Assembly: GCF_001189295.1 (NCBI RefSeq)
Contig: NZ_CP012159.1
Location: forward strand, 6,278,525-6,342,524
Direction: 5' to 3'
Source of the DNA: Chondromyces crocatus
GTDB taxonomy: Bacteria; Myxococcota_A; Polyangia; Polyangiales; Polyangiaceae
DNA length: 64,000 bases
The notes under the pieces were generated by a model that saw nothing but the letters and a program-made list of their open reading frames with translations, did no database searches and was not told the DNA's origin. Every line of letters begins with the position of its first letter. Position 1 is the first letter of the stretch. A program made the position numbers and the translations under genes. Shown in pieces: positions 1-9,116 of the stretch.

Positions 1-284
1 AGGCCGAGGTGCTTTACCAGAAGGCCCTGCAGATCGATCCGCAGCAGCCCGAGGCCCAGTACAACCTCGGCTACGTGATGCTGGATCGAGGCCAGGCACT
101 GGAGGCCATCTCCTACTTCCGGGGCGCGATCGAGAGCGATCCGCGCTTCGCGGACGCCTACTACAACCTGGCGATGGCCTACGAGCAGATCGGTGAATCG
201 ACGAAGGCGCGGCCTTGCTGGCGCAAATACCTGGAGCTCGAGCCGACCGGGACCTGGGCCGAGATCGCGCGCAAGCACCTCTGA
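1..284 (+). CDS. TPR-repeat protein, C-terminal part
   Basis: The reading frame is already open at the first bases, so the start lies before the window. The visible ~94 residues hold two tetratricopeptide repeats. Each has the canonical pattern of Y/N-L-A/G, a small residue, and a closing P-x-x-A-x-A/W-Y-N-L (for example PEAQYNLGYVMLDRG and FADAYYNLAMAYEQIG). A short C-terminal helix and a TGA stop follow. TPRs are protein-interaction scaffolds; what the full protein does cannot be said from this fragment. Confidence 0.8.
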   Translation, partial: AEVLYQKALQIDPQQPEAQYNLGYVMLDRGQALEAISYFRGAIESDPRFADAYYNLAMAYEQIGESTKARPCWRKYLELEPTGTWAEIARKHL

Positions 285-454
285 TTCCCCACGGTCGCGG
301 CGCGTCCCTGAGTCCCACCACGGAGGGGCGCGCCGTGGGCGGGAGGAGCCGTACCTCGACGAGAGAGCGCAGGGCGTTCGCAGCGTTCTGCAGGCGCTGC
401 ATTTCTCACGATCTCGTTGATCTGGTCTGGTCGTCGCATCGATACTGCTGCGCC

Positions 455-1756
455 ATGAGCATGAATTCTCCTCCTGGGGGCGGCGCATTCGGTGGCGGGC
501 CTCCAGGTGGTTTCGGGGGGCCTCCGGGTGGTGGTTTCGGGGGCCCACCGGCAGGTGGTCCGTCAGGGGGGTTTGGGGGGCCGTCGGGTGGGGAGCCTCC
601 GGGGGAGAGCTACGGGGCACCGCCCGGTGGGTTCGGTGGGGGTCCTGGCGGTCCGCCGCCGGGAGGTTTCGGGGGTCCGCCTGGTGGTCCGCCGGGAGGC
701 TTTGGTGGACCGCCTGGAGGCTTCGGCGGTCCGCCAGGAGGACCTCCGGGCGGCTTTGGCGGTCCGCCCGGTGGTCCGCCGGGAGGCTTCGGGGGCCCGC
801 CAGGAGGACCTCCTGGAGGTGGATACGGTCCGCCGCCTGGCGGCTTCGGTGGACCGCCAGGAGGACCTCCTGGGGGTGGATACGGTCCGCCGCCTGGCGG
901 CTTTGGCGGCCCGCCAGGAGGACCGCCTGGAGGCTTCGGTGGACCGCCTGGAGGCTTCGGCGGACCACCTGGAGGCTTCGGCGGAGGCGCTCCGCCTCCG
1001 AAGAAAGGCCCTCCAGTCGGGTTGATCCTCGGCCTCGGATGCGGCGGCATCTTCCTGCTGGGGATCATCGGCGCGCTGGTGTTCTTCATGCGCGTGAAGA
1101 GCGCTGCCGAGGAGATCATGCAGTCGCCGGAGTTCAACCTCCCCACGGGCGACACGGCAGGCTCACCGGCGACCGGCACCCTCCAGGCCGAGCTGCGCGA
1201 TCTGCGAGAGTTCAAGGGCTTCGGAAACTCGCGCGCGTTCGTCGGCGAGATCCACAACACGGGCACCGACGCCATCGGGATCCCCTCGGCGAAGGTGATC
1301 TTCTACGACGCCGCGGGGACGGCCGTCACGAGCAGCTCCTGCATGAGCATCGTCCGTGCGCTGCCGCCCGGAGAGAAGGTGCCTTGCTCGTTCACGGTGC
1401 CGGCGACCACGAAGTCGGTGAGCCACAAGGTCGAGATCACCCCGATGCGGGCGTTCGCCGCGGGCCAGACGGCGAAGCTCGAGGTCACCGACGTGACGTA
1501 CACGCCCAAGAAGCAGGTGTACGGCATGAACGAGATGAAGGGGAAGGTCACCAACCAGTCGGACTTCGAGGCGAAGGGCGTGATCGTGATCGTTTCGCTC
1601 TACGACAAGGCCGGCAAGATCGTCGGCGCCACGCAGACCACCGTCGCAGGCAGCAACATCCCTGCGGGCGGCTCCGCGCGCTTCACTGCGACGCTCATGG
1701 ATGTCGCGGGGCCCGCCGACACGTGGCAGGTCCTCTCGGTCGGCTACCGTCAGTGA
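455..1756 (+). CDS. Membrane-anchored Gly/Pro/Phe-repeat protein with FxLYD-like C-terminal domains
   Basis: The protein has about 433 aa; ATG 461 is an alternative start. Residues ~6-185 are almost entirely PPGGFGG-type repeats. A Lys-containing PPPKKGPP stretch and one strong transmembrane helix (~190-215) follow. The C-terminal ~200 residues contain two beta-sandwich-like segments of the FxLYD/DUF3426 kind, with motifs such as FVGEIHNTGT, AKVIFYDAAGT and MKGKVTNQSDF. The likely topology is a disordered cytoplasmic N-terminus with the beta domains outside the cytoplasm. Similar Pro/Gly-rich N-termini are common in myxobacterial envelope proteins of unknown function. No catalytic motif is visible. 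A hairpin follows the stop codon. Confidence 0.75.
   Translation: MSMNSPPGGGAFGGGPPGGFGGPPGGGFGGPPAGGPSGGFGGPSGGEPPGESYGAPPGGFGGGPGGPPPGGFGGPPGGPPGGFGGPPGGFGGPPGGPPGGFGGPPGGPPGGFGGPPGGPPGGGYGPPPGGFGGPPGGPPGGGYGPPPGGFGGPPGGPPGGFGGPPGGFGGPPGGFGGGAPPPKKGPPVGLILGLGCGGIFLLGIIGALVFFMRVKSAAEEIMQSPEFNLPTGDTAGSPATGTLQAELRDLREFKGFGNSRAFVGEIHNTGTDAIGIPSAKVIFYDAAGTAVTSSSCMSIVRALPPGEKVPCSFTVPATTKSVSHKVEITPMRAFAAGQTAKLEVTDVTYTPKKQVYGMNEMKGKVTNQSDFEAKGVIVIVSLYDKAGKIVGATQTTVAGSNIPAGGSARFTATLMDVAGPADTWQVLSVGYRQ
470..1000 (+). repeat. In-frame degenerate GGT/CCG-rich coding repeats (PPGGFGG units)
   Basis: The DNA here is a run of degenerate units that read as PPGGFGG or PPGGPPGGFGG. Blocks near 820-885 and 875-940 are close duplicates that also encode a GGGYGPPPGGFGGPPGG variant. 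The in-frame periodicity suggests growth and shrinkage by replication slippage, so length probably differs between strains. Confidence 0.8.
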
Positions 1757-1761
1757 TCGGA

Positions 1762-1788
1762 CGGCACGTGACCGCGCGTCACGTGCCG
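1762..1788 (+). terminator. Strong hairpin after the Gly/Pro-repeat gene
   Basis: CGGCACGTGAC (1762-1772) pairs perfectly with GTCACGTGCCG (1778-1788) around a 5-nt loop, six bases after the stop codon. There is no T-tract, as is frequent in GC-rich genomes, so this is a terminator or 3'-end stabiliser by position rather than a canonical intrinsic terminator. Confidence 0.5.
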
Positions 1789-1800
1789 ATGCGCCCGGAC

Positions 1801-1829
1801 CTCACCCCGTCGCTCGACGGCGGGGTGAG
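1801..1829 (+). terminator. Second hairpin in the same intergenic region
   Basis: CTCACCCCG (1801-1809) pairs with CGGGGTGAG (1821-1829) around a short GC-rich loop that can itself pair further. It lies just after the first hairpin and before the next gene. A tandem terminator is plausible; no T-tract is seen. Confidence 0.35.
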
Positions 1830-1912
1830 CGGCTCGGAAGATGGCCCCTGAACCGTGATCATGGCCACGTGTTCATGGCGATGAACTGCAAACCGTGTAA
1901 GCTGCTCGCTCT

Positions 1913-3133
1913 GTGAGTGAGCACGAGCTCTCCCGTCACCTGGCTTCGCGTGTGGTGGACGCGCTGAGAGCCCGCGCCCGCATCGCCGTCGTCAAAGGGG
2001 GTGCGACGGCCCTGTTGCGGGAGCTGGACGCGGCGATGGCGGGTGGCCTGGCCACACTCTGGCCACGCATCCGCGGGGGGTCTCTTGCTGCCGTCAGCGA
2101 GGAAGTGAGAGACCTGGGCGACCACCTCAGCCGGGCGCTCAGGGATTCGGAGCACGTCGAGGACATCTTCGCCGACGAGACGACCTTGCAGAACGAGGCG
2201 GCCGAGGCGCTCCAGCGCGCGCTGGAGGAAGCCGCGCGGGCCGAGGCCGCGGCCCAGGCCAGCGCCGGGGGGGCCGAGCGCAGGAGCGCGCCGACGAGCG
2301 GGAACAGGCCGCCTCCAGGCACTGGGCTCACCCCGGTGCAGGTGCGGCTCGACACGCTGGGCTATGTGGCGGCGACCGTGAGCAAGCGGGCGCCTGAAGG
2401 GGCACTCCAGGAGGCGCTCTCGCGCGCAGCCGACGCCGCCGGGGGCATGCTCACGGCGTTCGACAAGGAAGCGCGTTCCGCCGTTTTCGCGCTCGGGGAC
2501 GCCGATCCCGACGCGCGGCTCGAGCTGGAAGAAGCGATCGCCGACGAGTTCAGCGCGCTGGTCGAGTCGGGTCACGTTGCACTGCCGTCGGTGATCCGAC
2601 GCGTGGAACTGGGCCGTGTCGTCCCCCTCGAGGAGCGCGATGCGCTGCGGCGACGGCTGGACGCGGTGGCGGCGCGCACGCTCCTGCGGAGTGGATGCGG
2701 GGCCACGTGGGAGCTGGAGGATGGGCGGACCCTCCTGGTGACCCTCACCCCCCTGTCCGAGCGGGACGCGCTCCAGGCGGAGCATCACGTGAGCCTGTTC
2801 GCGCGTGAGTTCGCTGCCCTGCACGCCTCGGCGTGGAGCGAGTCGAGCGATGTGGCGCTGGAGATCGCGCCTCCATCCGACGAGAAGCTGGGCGAGGGCG
2901 AACGCTCCGCCGAGGCCCTGGAAGAGACGGTGGTGACCAGCGGGGGCGAACTGCCCGGCGCGCCCGCCGTCGCGTCTGCACCTGGCGACGTCACCGCGTC
3001 GGAGCCGAACGTGTCGGTCGGGGGCGAGGAGCGGATGTCGTCGGCAAAGGGCGAGACCAAGCACGCACCGAAGAAGCCCGCTGCCAAGCCGGAGAGTCGT
3101 CCAGCGCGCAAACGCGCCAGCCGGCCTCGCTGA
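1913..3133 (+). CDS. Hypothetical protein with acidic/Ala-rich core and basic tail
   Basis: The protein has 406 aa and starts at GTG; no upstream ATG fits the frame. There is no signal peptide or membrane helix. The first ~300 residues are predicted mostly helical and rich in Ala, Arg and Glu, with a compact segment around residues 230-310 (ELEDGRTLLVTLTPLSERDA). From ~330 the sequence is low-complexity and acidic, and it ends in a Lys/Arg/Pro/Ala tail (KHAPKKPAAKPESRPARKRA) of the kind seen in nucleic-acid-binding tails. I do not recognise a family. Confidence 0.65.
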   Translation: MSEHELSRHLASRVVDALRARARIAVVKGGATALLRELDAAMAGGLATLWPRIRGGSLAAVSEEVRDLGDHLSRALRDSEHVEDIFADETTLQNEAAEALQRALEEAARAEAAAQASAGGAERRSAPTSGNRPPPGTGLTPVQVRLDTLGYVAATVSKRAPEGALQEALSRAADAAGGMLTAFDKEARSAVFALGDADPDARLELEEAIADEFSALVESGHVALPSVIRRVELGRVVPLEERDALRRRLDAVAARTLLRSGCGATWELEDGRTLLVTLTPLSERDALQAEHHVSLFAREFAALHASAWSESSDVALEIAPPSDEKLGEGERSAEALEETVVTSGGELPGAPAVASAPGDVTASEPNVSVGGEERMSSAKGETKHAPKKPAAKPESRPARKRASRPR

Positions 3134-3211
3134 CGGTCGCGTCGGCGGTCCCGCTGGTACCCGCGCCACTGGCCTCGCTGATGCCCGCTTCGGCCGCCAC
3201 AGACGGCCGCT

Positions 3212-4957
3212 TCAGGGACGGCGGGCTCGGTACACCAGGATCACCGGGACGCCATCGAGTCCGCCGATGTGGGCGGGGCTCGTGGTCCCGAGGGCGACCC
3301 AGGCCTGGTAGGCCTCGCCCTGCATGTGCTGCTCGTGGTGGTAGAGCGCGAAGTCGGCCTTCGCCGACGAGCCCACCCCCCGGATGTCTTTGCGCAGCCG
3401 CCCGTCCCTGATCAGCATCTCCCACGAGGGCCACAGGGTGTCGTGGATGTAGACCGTCCCTCCGCGGGGCACCTCGGCGTTCAGGTAATCGACCACCGCG
3501 CCGGTCGTGTACCCCCAGAAGGTGCGGTTCAGGCCGAGGGTGGCGGCCCCCGAGGCGCCGCCCACGAGCGGGGTGTACGCGGAGAGGGCGAAGGGGTGGG
3601 CGTGCAGGGTCTCCGCGATCGGCGCAACGAGCACCATCGCTCCCATCACCACCGCGGGCAGCGGCCCCCGCCCGAGCTGCGCGAGCGCCGCGTGTCGACC
3701 TTGCCGGCGGAGCGCGATACCCGCGCGTCGGACGAGCGCCGCGAACGCGCTCCCAGCGAACAGCGCCAGGAAGGGGTACGCCGTCATCCAGTGCTTGGTC
3801 CCCCCGAAGATGGGCGTCTTCGGGGAGAGCCAGGCGGCGTAGATGGCCGCGATACCGAGGAACCACAGCAGCTCCGTGGCGGCCGGATCCGACGGCGAGC
3901 GCGGCCCTCGCTGGAGCTTCGCCAGCAGAGGCACCGCGCGACCGCGCGATCCCACCCGCTCGACGAGCTTCCCCAGCGTGGGCACGAGCCGCGTGCGCGC
4001 GGCCATCGCGAGCCCGAGCAGCGCGAGGAGCAGCGTGATGGTCGGCACCGTCGCCGCCGTCATCACGGGCGCATAGAGCCTCGGCATCGGCGGCGTCCAG
4101 TACGTCACGCCGAAGAACTCCATGTTGTAGTAGTCGTGCTCCAGGTGGAACAGCGCGTACTCGCGCAGCCGCGCGAAGGTGTCGCGCCAGAGCCAGGGCC
4201 ACATCGCCACCATCACGATGGGCCCGATCAGCGCCATCGCCATGAGGGCCGTCAACGCGCGGCGAGGGACATCGCCCTTCGGTTCCCGGGTGATGAGCCC
4301 GTGCAGCACGATGGCGGTGGCGTGGGCGCTGCAGACGATGGGGAGGAACCAGGAGTTGTGCTTCGTGTTCAGCGCCAGGCCGAAGGTCAAGCCGCAGAGC
4401 AGAGGCCACACGCTCCCGCCGTCGCGCAGCGAGCGCCAGTAGCAGTACGCGCAGAGCAGCCAGACCGTCACGATCGCCGCGTCGAAGCAGGCCAGGTGCG
4501 CCTGGTAGAAGTACCGCGGCATCATGGCGAAGAGCCCCGCCGAGACGAGCCCCGCGGCCCTCCCTCGCGCGGCTGTGCCCCACCAGTACACCAGCGCCAC
4601 GCCGATCCCGGACAGGACCATCCCCGGGAACCGGTAGCTCGTCCCGGGCATCGAGAAGAGCCCGAGCTTGCCCTGCAGGGTGTGGCTGGAGAGCGCGAAC
4701 AGCGACTTGATGAGCGCCGGGTGCTCGTGGTTCACCGACCAGGCCGCGTCCACGGCGCGCCGGCTCACGGCCGTGCGAAAGTCCGAGGCGAGCAGCTCGA
4801 ACCAGGCGGCGTAGCGATCCGCGGCGGCGAAGTAGAAGCCCTCGTCCCGCGCGTACCCCAGGTTGCCCGCCGTGTCGAGCAGGAGCGCCACGAACGCCAC
4901 GCCGAGCGCGAGGCCCACCAGCGGATCCACCCAGCGAGATCGAGCCGCGTTCTTCAT
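3212..4957 (-). CDS. GT39/ArnT-like membrane glycosyltransferase
   Basis: The protein has about 581 aa and many hydrophobic helices. The first is near residues 13-30 and is followed by an extracytoplasmic acidic motif, ARDEGFYFAAADRYAAW. This fits the D/E-x loop of PMT/GT39 (dolichyl-phosphate-mannose transferase, ArnT) enzymes, which move a sugar from a polyprenyl-phosphate donor to an acceptor outside the membrane. The central part has further GT-C features (HEHPALIKSLFAL, LNTKHNSWFLP). The ATG at 4957 overlaps the preceding stop as ATGA, so the gene is translationally coupled as the last member of a three-gene operon. Donor and acceptor are unknown. Confidence 0.75.
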   Translation of the reverse strand: MKNAARSRWVDPLVGLALGVAFVALLLDTAGNLGYARDEGFYFAAADRYAAWFELLASDFRTAVSRRAVDAAWSVNHEHPALIKSLFALSSHTLQGKLGLFSMPGTSYRFPGMVLSGIGVALVYWWGTAARGRAAGLVSAGLFAMMPRYFYQAHLACFDAAIVTVWLLCAYCYWRSLRDGGSVWPLLCGLTFGLALNTKHNSWFLPIVCSAHATAIVLHGLITREPKGDVPRRALTALMAMALIGPIVMVAMWPWLWRDTFARLREYALFHLEHDYYNMEFFGVTYWTPPMPRLYAPVMTAATVPTITLLLALLGLAMAARTRLVPTLGKLVERVGSRGRAVPLLAKLQRGPRSPSDPAATELLWFLGIAAIYAAWLSPKTPIFGGTKHWMTAYPFLALFAGSAFAALVRRAGIALRRQGRHAALAQLGRGPLPAVVMGAMVLVAPIAETLHAHPFALSAYTPLVGGASGAATLGLNRTFWGYTTGAVVDYLNAEVPRGGTVYIHDTLWPSWEMLIRDGRLRKDIRGVGSSAKADFALYHHEQHMQGEAYQAWVALGTTSPAHIGGLDGVPVILVYRARRP

Positions 4958-5889
4958 CGCGTGTCCGCCTCGAAGCAGTAATGCCGGTGCTGGTGGTTCG
5001 GCGAGCTCACCGCGAATTCCACCTCGGCCTCCTTGGCGCCTGCGTGCGCGCCGAGGGGCAGCTCGAACGATGCCCAGCCTTCGCCGTCGTGGTGCGTCGA
5101 GCGCCCGATCTCCTCGCCATTCACCCGCACCGCAAGCGTCACCGGGGCCCCGCGGCGCTCCCGCTCGATCATCCAGTACATCCCGGCGTGACCGCGGATC
5201 ACCTTGCCGAGCGGCACGCCGCGGAAGCGGGTGACGATCTCGCCGCGGGCGAAGGGGTGGGACCAGATGCAGCGCCGAGGCCGGAACTCCTGGTCGGCGA
5301 TGACGGTGACGCCGACGTTGAAGAAGACGCCGCCTGGGCACTCGAACCGCTCCAGAGGGAATGTCGGGTGGCCGCCGAGGCCGCCGGTGAGAACGCGCGC
5401 CTTCGGATTCCACGTGCAGGTCACGGCGGGCTCGGTGCCGAACACGTCCACACGGCGCGGTGACAGGTTGTCCACGAAGTCGAAGACCACCTCCGCCTTG
5501 GCCGGGTTCTCCAGCCGACGAACCAGAAACGGACCGCGCTGCTCTCGGGCCACCTCACGAAAGCTCGACAGCGCTGGCACGTGCTGCCCGAGCACGGAGA
5601 TCTCGATGGCCCCCGCGTAGCGGCTCTCGTCCGGCCGCGCCGCCTCGCGCAGCGGCATCACGCCGTCGCCGAGGACGCGCCGCGCCAGCGGATCCGCCCA
5701 GTCCGGCGCCACGACCACCAGATCCCCCTCCTGCTTCAGCGCCTCGACGGGGGCTCGCACGGCCGCCCAGTCCTCGAAGCGCGGCGCCCGCCGGCTGAAC
5801 GCGACGTGCCCCAGCAGCTCGACGACGCCGACCAAGGGCACCACCGCGAAGGCCCACCGCCCGACCCGGCTCCGCAAGGTCCCGCTCAC
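4954..5889 (-). CDS. Hypothetical membrane-anchored protein in the glycosyltransferase operon
   Basis: The protein has about 311 aa if it starts at GTG 5889, which overlaps the upstream stop by four bases (GTGA). A longer reading from ATG 5940 would overlap the upstream gene by 55 bp and is less likely. One hydrophobic N-terminal anchor (VGRWAFAVVPLVGVVELLGH) precedes a soluble, probably periplasmic domain. That domain contains CTWNPKARVLTGGLGGHP and a jelly-roll-like C-terminus (VRVNGEEIGRSTHHDG). It lies between a YfhO-like and a GT39-like gene, so a role in envelope glycan transfer is inferred from context only. I do not recognise the family. Confidence 0.7.
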   Translation of the reverse strand: MSGTLRSRVGRWAFAVVPLVGVVELLGHVAFSRRAPRFEDWAAVRAPVEALKQEGDLVVVAPDWADPLARRVLGDGVMPLREAARPDESRYAGAIEISVLGQHVPALSSFREVAREQRGPFLVRRLENPAKAEVVFDFVDNLSPRRVDVFGTEPAVTCTWNPKARVLTGGLGGHPTFPLERFECPGGVFFNVGVTVIADQEFRPRRCIWSHPFARGEIVTRFRGVPLGKVIRGHAGMYWMIERERRGAPVTLAVRVNGEEIGRSTHHDGEGWASFELPLGAHAGAKEAEVEFAVSSPNHQHRHYCFEADTR

Positions 5890-7718
5890 GCCGCGCCTCC
5901 GCTCCGAGCCCCGCCTCGAAGACGCCGCTCCCGACGCCACAGCCCGAACAGCCCCGCCCCCGTCACCGCCGCGAGCCCGAGCCCGGCCAGCAGCCCCGGC
6001 GGCCTGTAGCGCAGGGTGATCCTGGACGTCCCCTCCGGCAGCTCCACCGCCACCCGGTCGCCCTGATTCACCACCCGCCCCCGATCGGCCCGCCAGCCTT
6101 CGTCGAAGTTCATGTTGTACACCAGCCGATCGCCCGCCCTCGCCTCCTCCACGTCGATCGTCGCGCTGTTGAAGGTCCAGGACACGAGCCGCGCCACACC
6201 CTTCCCCTCCACGAACACCTCACCCCGGTGCGCCGGGTCCCTCATCGAGAGCGCCCCCCTGCGATCGAAGGGCGGGGTGCCGTAGCAGTTCAGGACCCCG
6301 GTGTTGCCGAGCATCGCCAGGTACATCGGCCCCGCCCAGTCCCGGCGCTTGTACTGGAACGGCGGATCCTTGACGAAGCGGAACGACTCGGCCTCGGGGA
6401 TGCGATCCGGGGGCACCATCCACATCGCGCTCCGCATGGGGAGCTGGGCCACCGCCGCGATGTCGAGCGCGAGGGGGACGACGGCGAGCGCGGCGACCAG
6501 GTCGAGCCACGGCCGCCGCACCGCCTGCCGCAGGATGACCCGGCCGAGCGACGCCGCCGCGACGAGGCCCAGGATCAGCACCGCCGGATAGAGAAACCGC
6601 GACGGCACGTGCTGCGAGCGGAAGACGGGCACGTGCTCGTGCAGCAGCGTCCAGGGAGCGGACGGATGGAACGCGCCGAACCCGAGCACGACGAACAGGA
6701 GCCCCACCAGCTTCAGCACCCGCTCGCGCCGCTCCGACCGGAGCGCGAGGCCCACGAGCAGCACGACCACCCCGGCCACGCCGATGTACATCCCCCACTC
6801 GTGCCAGCCGTACGGCGTGACGCGCGCGGGCCGATCGTAGAAGTCCTGCTGGCGCGACGTGAGCGTGGTCAGGAACGCGCCGAGATCCAGCCGCTCGGTC
6901 GACGCGATCAGCCGGGGCGCCTTCCCGAACCCGTCGAGGAGCGGCAAGAGCTTCGGCGCCGAGAGCCCGATCCCTGCCGTGCCCATGAGCGCCAGCGTGG
7001 AGAGCGGCCGCACCGAGCGCTCGGTGATGGCGAGCCCCGCTGCATAGAGGCCGAGCAAGAGTGCCGTGTGCGGCAGCGGGTAGATGCCGCCGCCGTACAC
7101 CAGCATCGCGAGGGCCCCCGCGCCGAGCACGAGGTCCCGCGCGCGCCCGTCCGGCTTGCGGGCTTGCTCGTAGAAGGCGAGGCACCACGGCATCCAGGCG
7201 TAGGCGAGGTGCCAGGTGTGCCCTGCTGCCGTCTGCAAGCCGAACCGCCCGTTCACCGCCCACAGCGCCACCACCAGCGCGCGCGCCGCGAAGCTCCGGG
7301 TGAACCGCCCGGCGAGCACGTAGGCGCCGAAGGCCCCGAGCAAGGCCATCCCCAGCGTCTCCAGCCGCAGCGCCACGCTCATCGGCAACGTGAGGTAGAG
7401 CGGGAGCCACGGCGAGACGACGATGGTCCCCCCCTCCACGAAGCCCCAGGCGGGGAAGCCGCCACACGCGAACGGGTTCCACCAGGGCAGCTCGCCGTGC
7501 TGCAAGAGACCGCGTCGAACCAGCTCCCGGTGCGAGGTCTGCACGTCCCAGTCGTGGAACCCGAACGTCGACCACGAGCGCAGCCACGGCAGCAGGGTCG
7601 AGAACACCGCCGCGAACAGGGTGGCGAGCGCGGTGAGCTGGGCCGCTCGGCGCAGCAGCCTCCCGCGCCAGAGAACCTGGTCTGCGTCTGTGCGTGCTTC
7701 GGTCGAACCCTCGCTCAC
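5886..7718 (-). CDS. YfhO-like polytopic membrane protein
   Basis: The protein has 610 aa and starts at GTG 7718. It has about a dozen transmembrane helices and an early extracytoplasmic motif (GFHDWDVQTSHRE...LPWWNPFACGGFPAWG) typical of the YfhO/GT-C-like family. The C-terminal soluble portion (~500-580) is a beta-rich domain ending in a final helix. In Firmicutes YfhO-type proteins take part in glycosylation of envelope polymers; that role is transferred here by family only. It heads a minus-strand operon whose three genes all overlap by four bases, and it is divergent from the gene at 7877, so a promoter should lie in 7719-7876. Confidence 0.75.
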   Translation of the reverse strand: MSEGSTEARTDADQVLWRGRLLRRAAQLTALATLFAAVFSTLLPWLRSWSTFGFHDWDVQTSHRELVRRGLLQHGELPWWNPFACGGFPAWGFVEGGTIVVSPWLPLYLTLPMSVALRLETLGMALLGAFGAYVLAGRFTRSFAARALVVALWAVNGRFGLQTAAGHTWHLAYAWMPWCLAFYEQARKPDGRARDLVLGAGALAMLVYGGGIYPLPHTALLLGLYAAGLAITERSVRPLSTLALMGTAGIGLSAPKLLPLLDGFGKAPRLIASTERLDLGAFLTTLTSRQQDFYDRPARVTPYGWHEWGMYIGVAGVVVLLVGLALRSERRERVLKLVGLLFVVLGFGAFHPSAPWTLLHEHVPVFRSQHVPSRFLYPAVLILGLVAAASLGRVILRQAVRRPWLDLVAALAVVPLALDIAAVAQLPMRSAMWMVPPDRIPEAESFRFVKDPPFQYKRRDWAGPMYLAMLGNTGVLNCYGTPPFDRRGALSMRDPAHRGEVFVEGKGVARLVSWTFNSATIDVEEARAGDRLVYNMNFDEGWRADRGRVVNQGDRVAVELPEGTSRITLRYRPPGLLAGLGLAAVTGAGLFGLWRRERRLRGGARSGGAA

Positions 7719-7876
7719 GGGCGGCGGACCATAGCACCGCCTCCCGCCCTTGCGGCGGGTGGGCCGCGCCCGCGCTGCGACCGGAAGAACGCGCGGGAGG
7801 CGACCTGGCTGACGTCACCCGCCTGCGGGGTCGGACAGGACAGGCGATACGGAAAGATCCGGGGTAAGCTGCCGAC

Positions 7877-9061
7877 GTGACGGTCACGGGCAGGGCTTCA
7901 TCGCCGGCATTCGACGCTTCGCCACCCACGGGTGCGCAGCACAAGGGAGAGGACGCGCGAGCGCCCCGGGCCGTCCACGCCGAGGTGGCCGACGTTGGAC
8001 CGGCGCCCGAGCGCGGCGCGCGGCTCTTCGCCACGGCCTCCACCCACGCGCGCGAGGCGATGGAGACCGTCTACGCCGCGCGCCTCGCGCCGCCCACCTC
8101 GCCGTCGCCGCTCAACCGCCTGGCGTATGGCGCGGGCCTCCCGCTGGCCGTGGTGGGCGCGCTGCTCGCCCACCCCGATGCTGGGCGTCGCTACCGCAGG
8201 GTGTGCTTCACCCAGGCGGCGGTGGTCCTCGCGCTCGGGCTCCTGTTCGGTGGGGTGCTCGAGCGCGCCATCAACCTGCTGTGGGGGATGGATTCCCGGG
8301 GACCCTGGGGACAGGGGGCGAGCTGGATCACCCTCGTGTCGGCCTTCTACGCCACCCTCAGCACCGTGGAGTGGTGCGTGATCGCGCTCTCGCGGCAGTA
8401 CCACGATGCCATCGGCCGGGACGCGGCGCTGCTCACCGGCGCCGAGCCCGAAGACCCCGCCTTCACGCCGCAGGTGAAGGTCGATCTGCACTGGGTCATG
8501 AAGCGGGTCAGGCGCTACGTCCGAGGGTGGATCGCCTTCACCGCGGGGCTGCCTGGGCTCGCGCTGCTCTGGCTCGTCCCGGGGGCTGGCGCCGAGCTGT
8601 ACGCCGTCGCGTCGACCCTGTGGGGCGCCTACTGGCTGATCGTGCTCGTGGCCGCGAAGAGCGCCCACGCCTGGAAGGAAGAAGGTTCGGCGCCCTCTCC
8701 GTGGTTCAGGCGCGGCTGGGACGAGCTGACCACGACGGCGCCCGGCTTTCGCTGGTGGCTTCCGCGCTCGTACGGCCAGCTGCTCCGCCGCGCCACCTCG
8801 CAGCTCGACTCCCCGGCGGCGGCCTTCGAGCGAGCGCCCTGGGAGATGATGGGCGTGGCGTTCGCGCGGGTGCTGGGCGGGCTCCCGCTGTTCTACCTGC
8901 TGGTGAGGCCGATCATCCCGGTGGCAGCCCAGCACGTCCTGCGCGGTCAGCGCGAGCGGGAACTCGAGCGGCAATCAAAGCTGCTTCGCGACGCGGACGG
9001 CGCTCCCGCTGCCACGTCGACGGATCTCACGGTGTCCTCGGTTCGCCGTCGCTCGTCGTAG
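7877..9061 (+). CDS. Hypothetical polytopic membrane protein
   Basis: The protein has 394 aa from GTG 7877, or 333 aa from ATG 8060; the first ~60 residues are Pro/Ala-rich and could be untranslated. Hydrophobic segments occur near residues 88-100, 110-130, 150-175, 218-240, 245-265 and 330-350. The loop between helices carries an amphipathic stretch (FTPQVKVDLHWVMKRVRRYV). No catalytic or transport signature is evident. Confidence 0.65.
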   Translation: MTVTGRASSPAFDASPPTGAQHKGEDARAPRAVHAEVADVGPAPERGARLFATASTHAREAMETVYAARLAPPTSPSPLNRLAYGAGLPLAVVGALLAHPDAGRRYRRVCFTQAAVVLALGLLFGGVLERAINLLWGMDSRGPWGQGASWITLVSAFYATLSTVEWCVIALSRQYHDAIGRDAALLTGAEPEDPAFTPQVKVDLHWVMKRVRRYVRGWIAFTAGLPGLALLWLVPGAGAELYAVASTLWGAYWLIVLVAAKSAHAWKEEGSAPSPWFRRGWDELTTTAPGFRWWLPRSYGQLLRRATSQLDSPAAAFERAPWEMMGVAFARVLGGLPLFYLLVRPIIPVAAQHVLRGQRERELERQSKLLRDADGAPAATSTDLTVSSVRRRSS

Positions 9062-9116
9062 CCGCCGCCTCGCGCCGCGCGCGGTAAGATGGTCGCTGCG
9101 TCATGCAGGGCTCTCC

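Noticed and set aside
3269-7880. Long open frames on the plus strand across 3.3-7.9 kb
   Set aside because: They are antisense to the coupled YfhO/GT39 operon, are rich in Arg/His/Pro and show no domain. Such frames arise by chance in GC-rich DNA.
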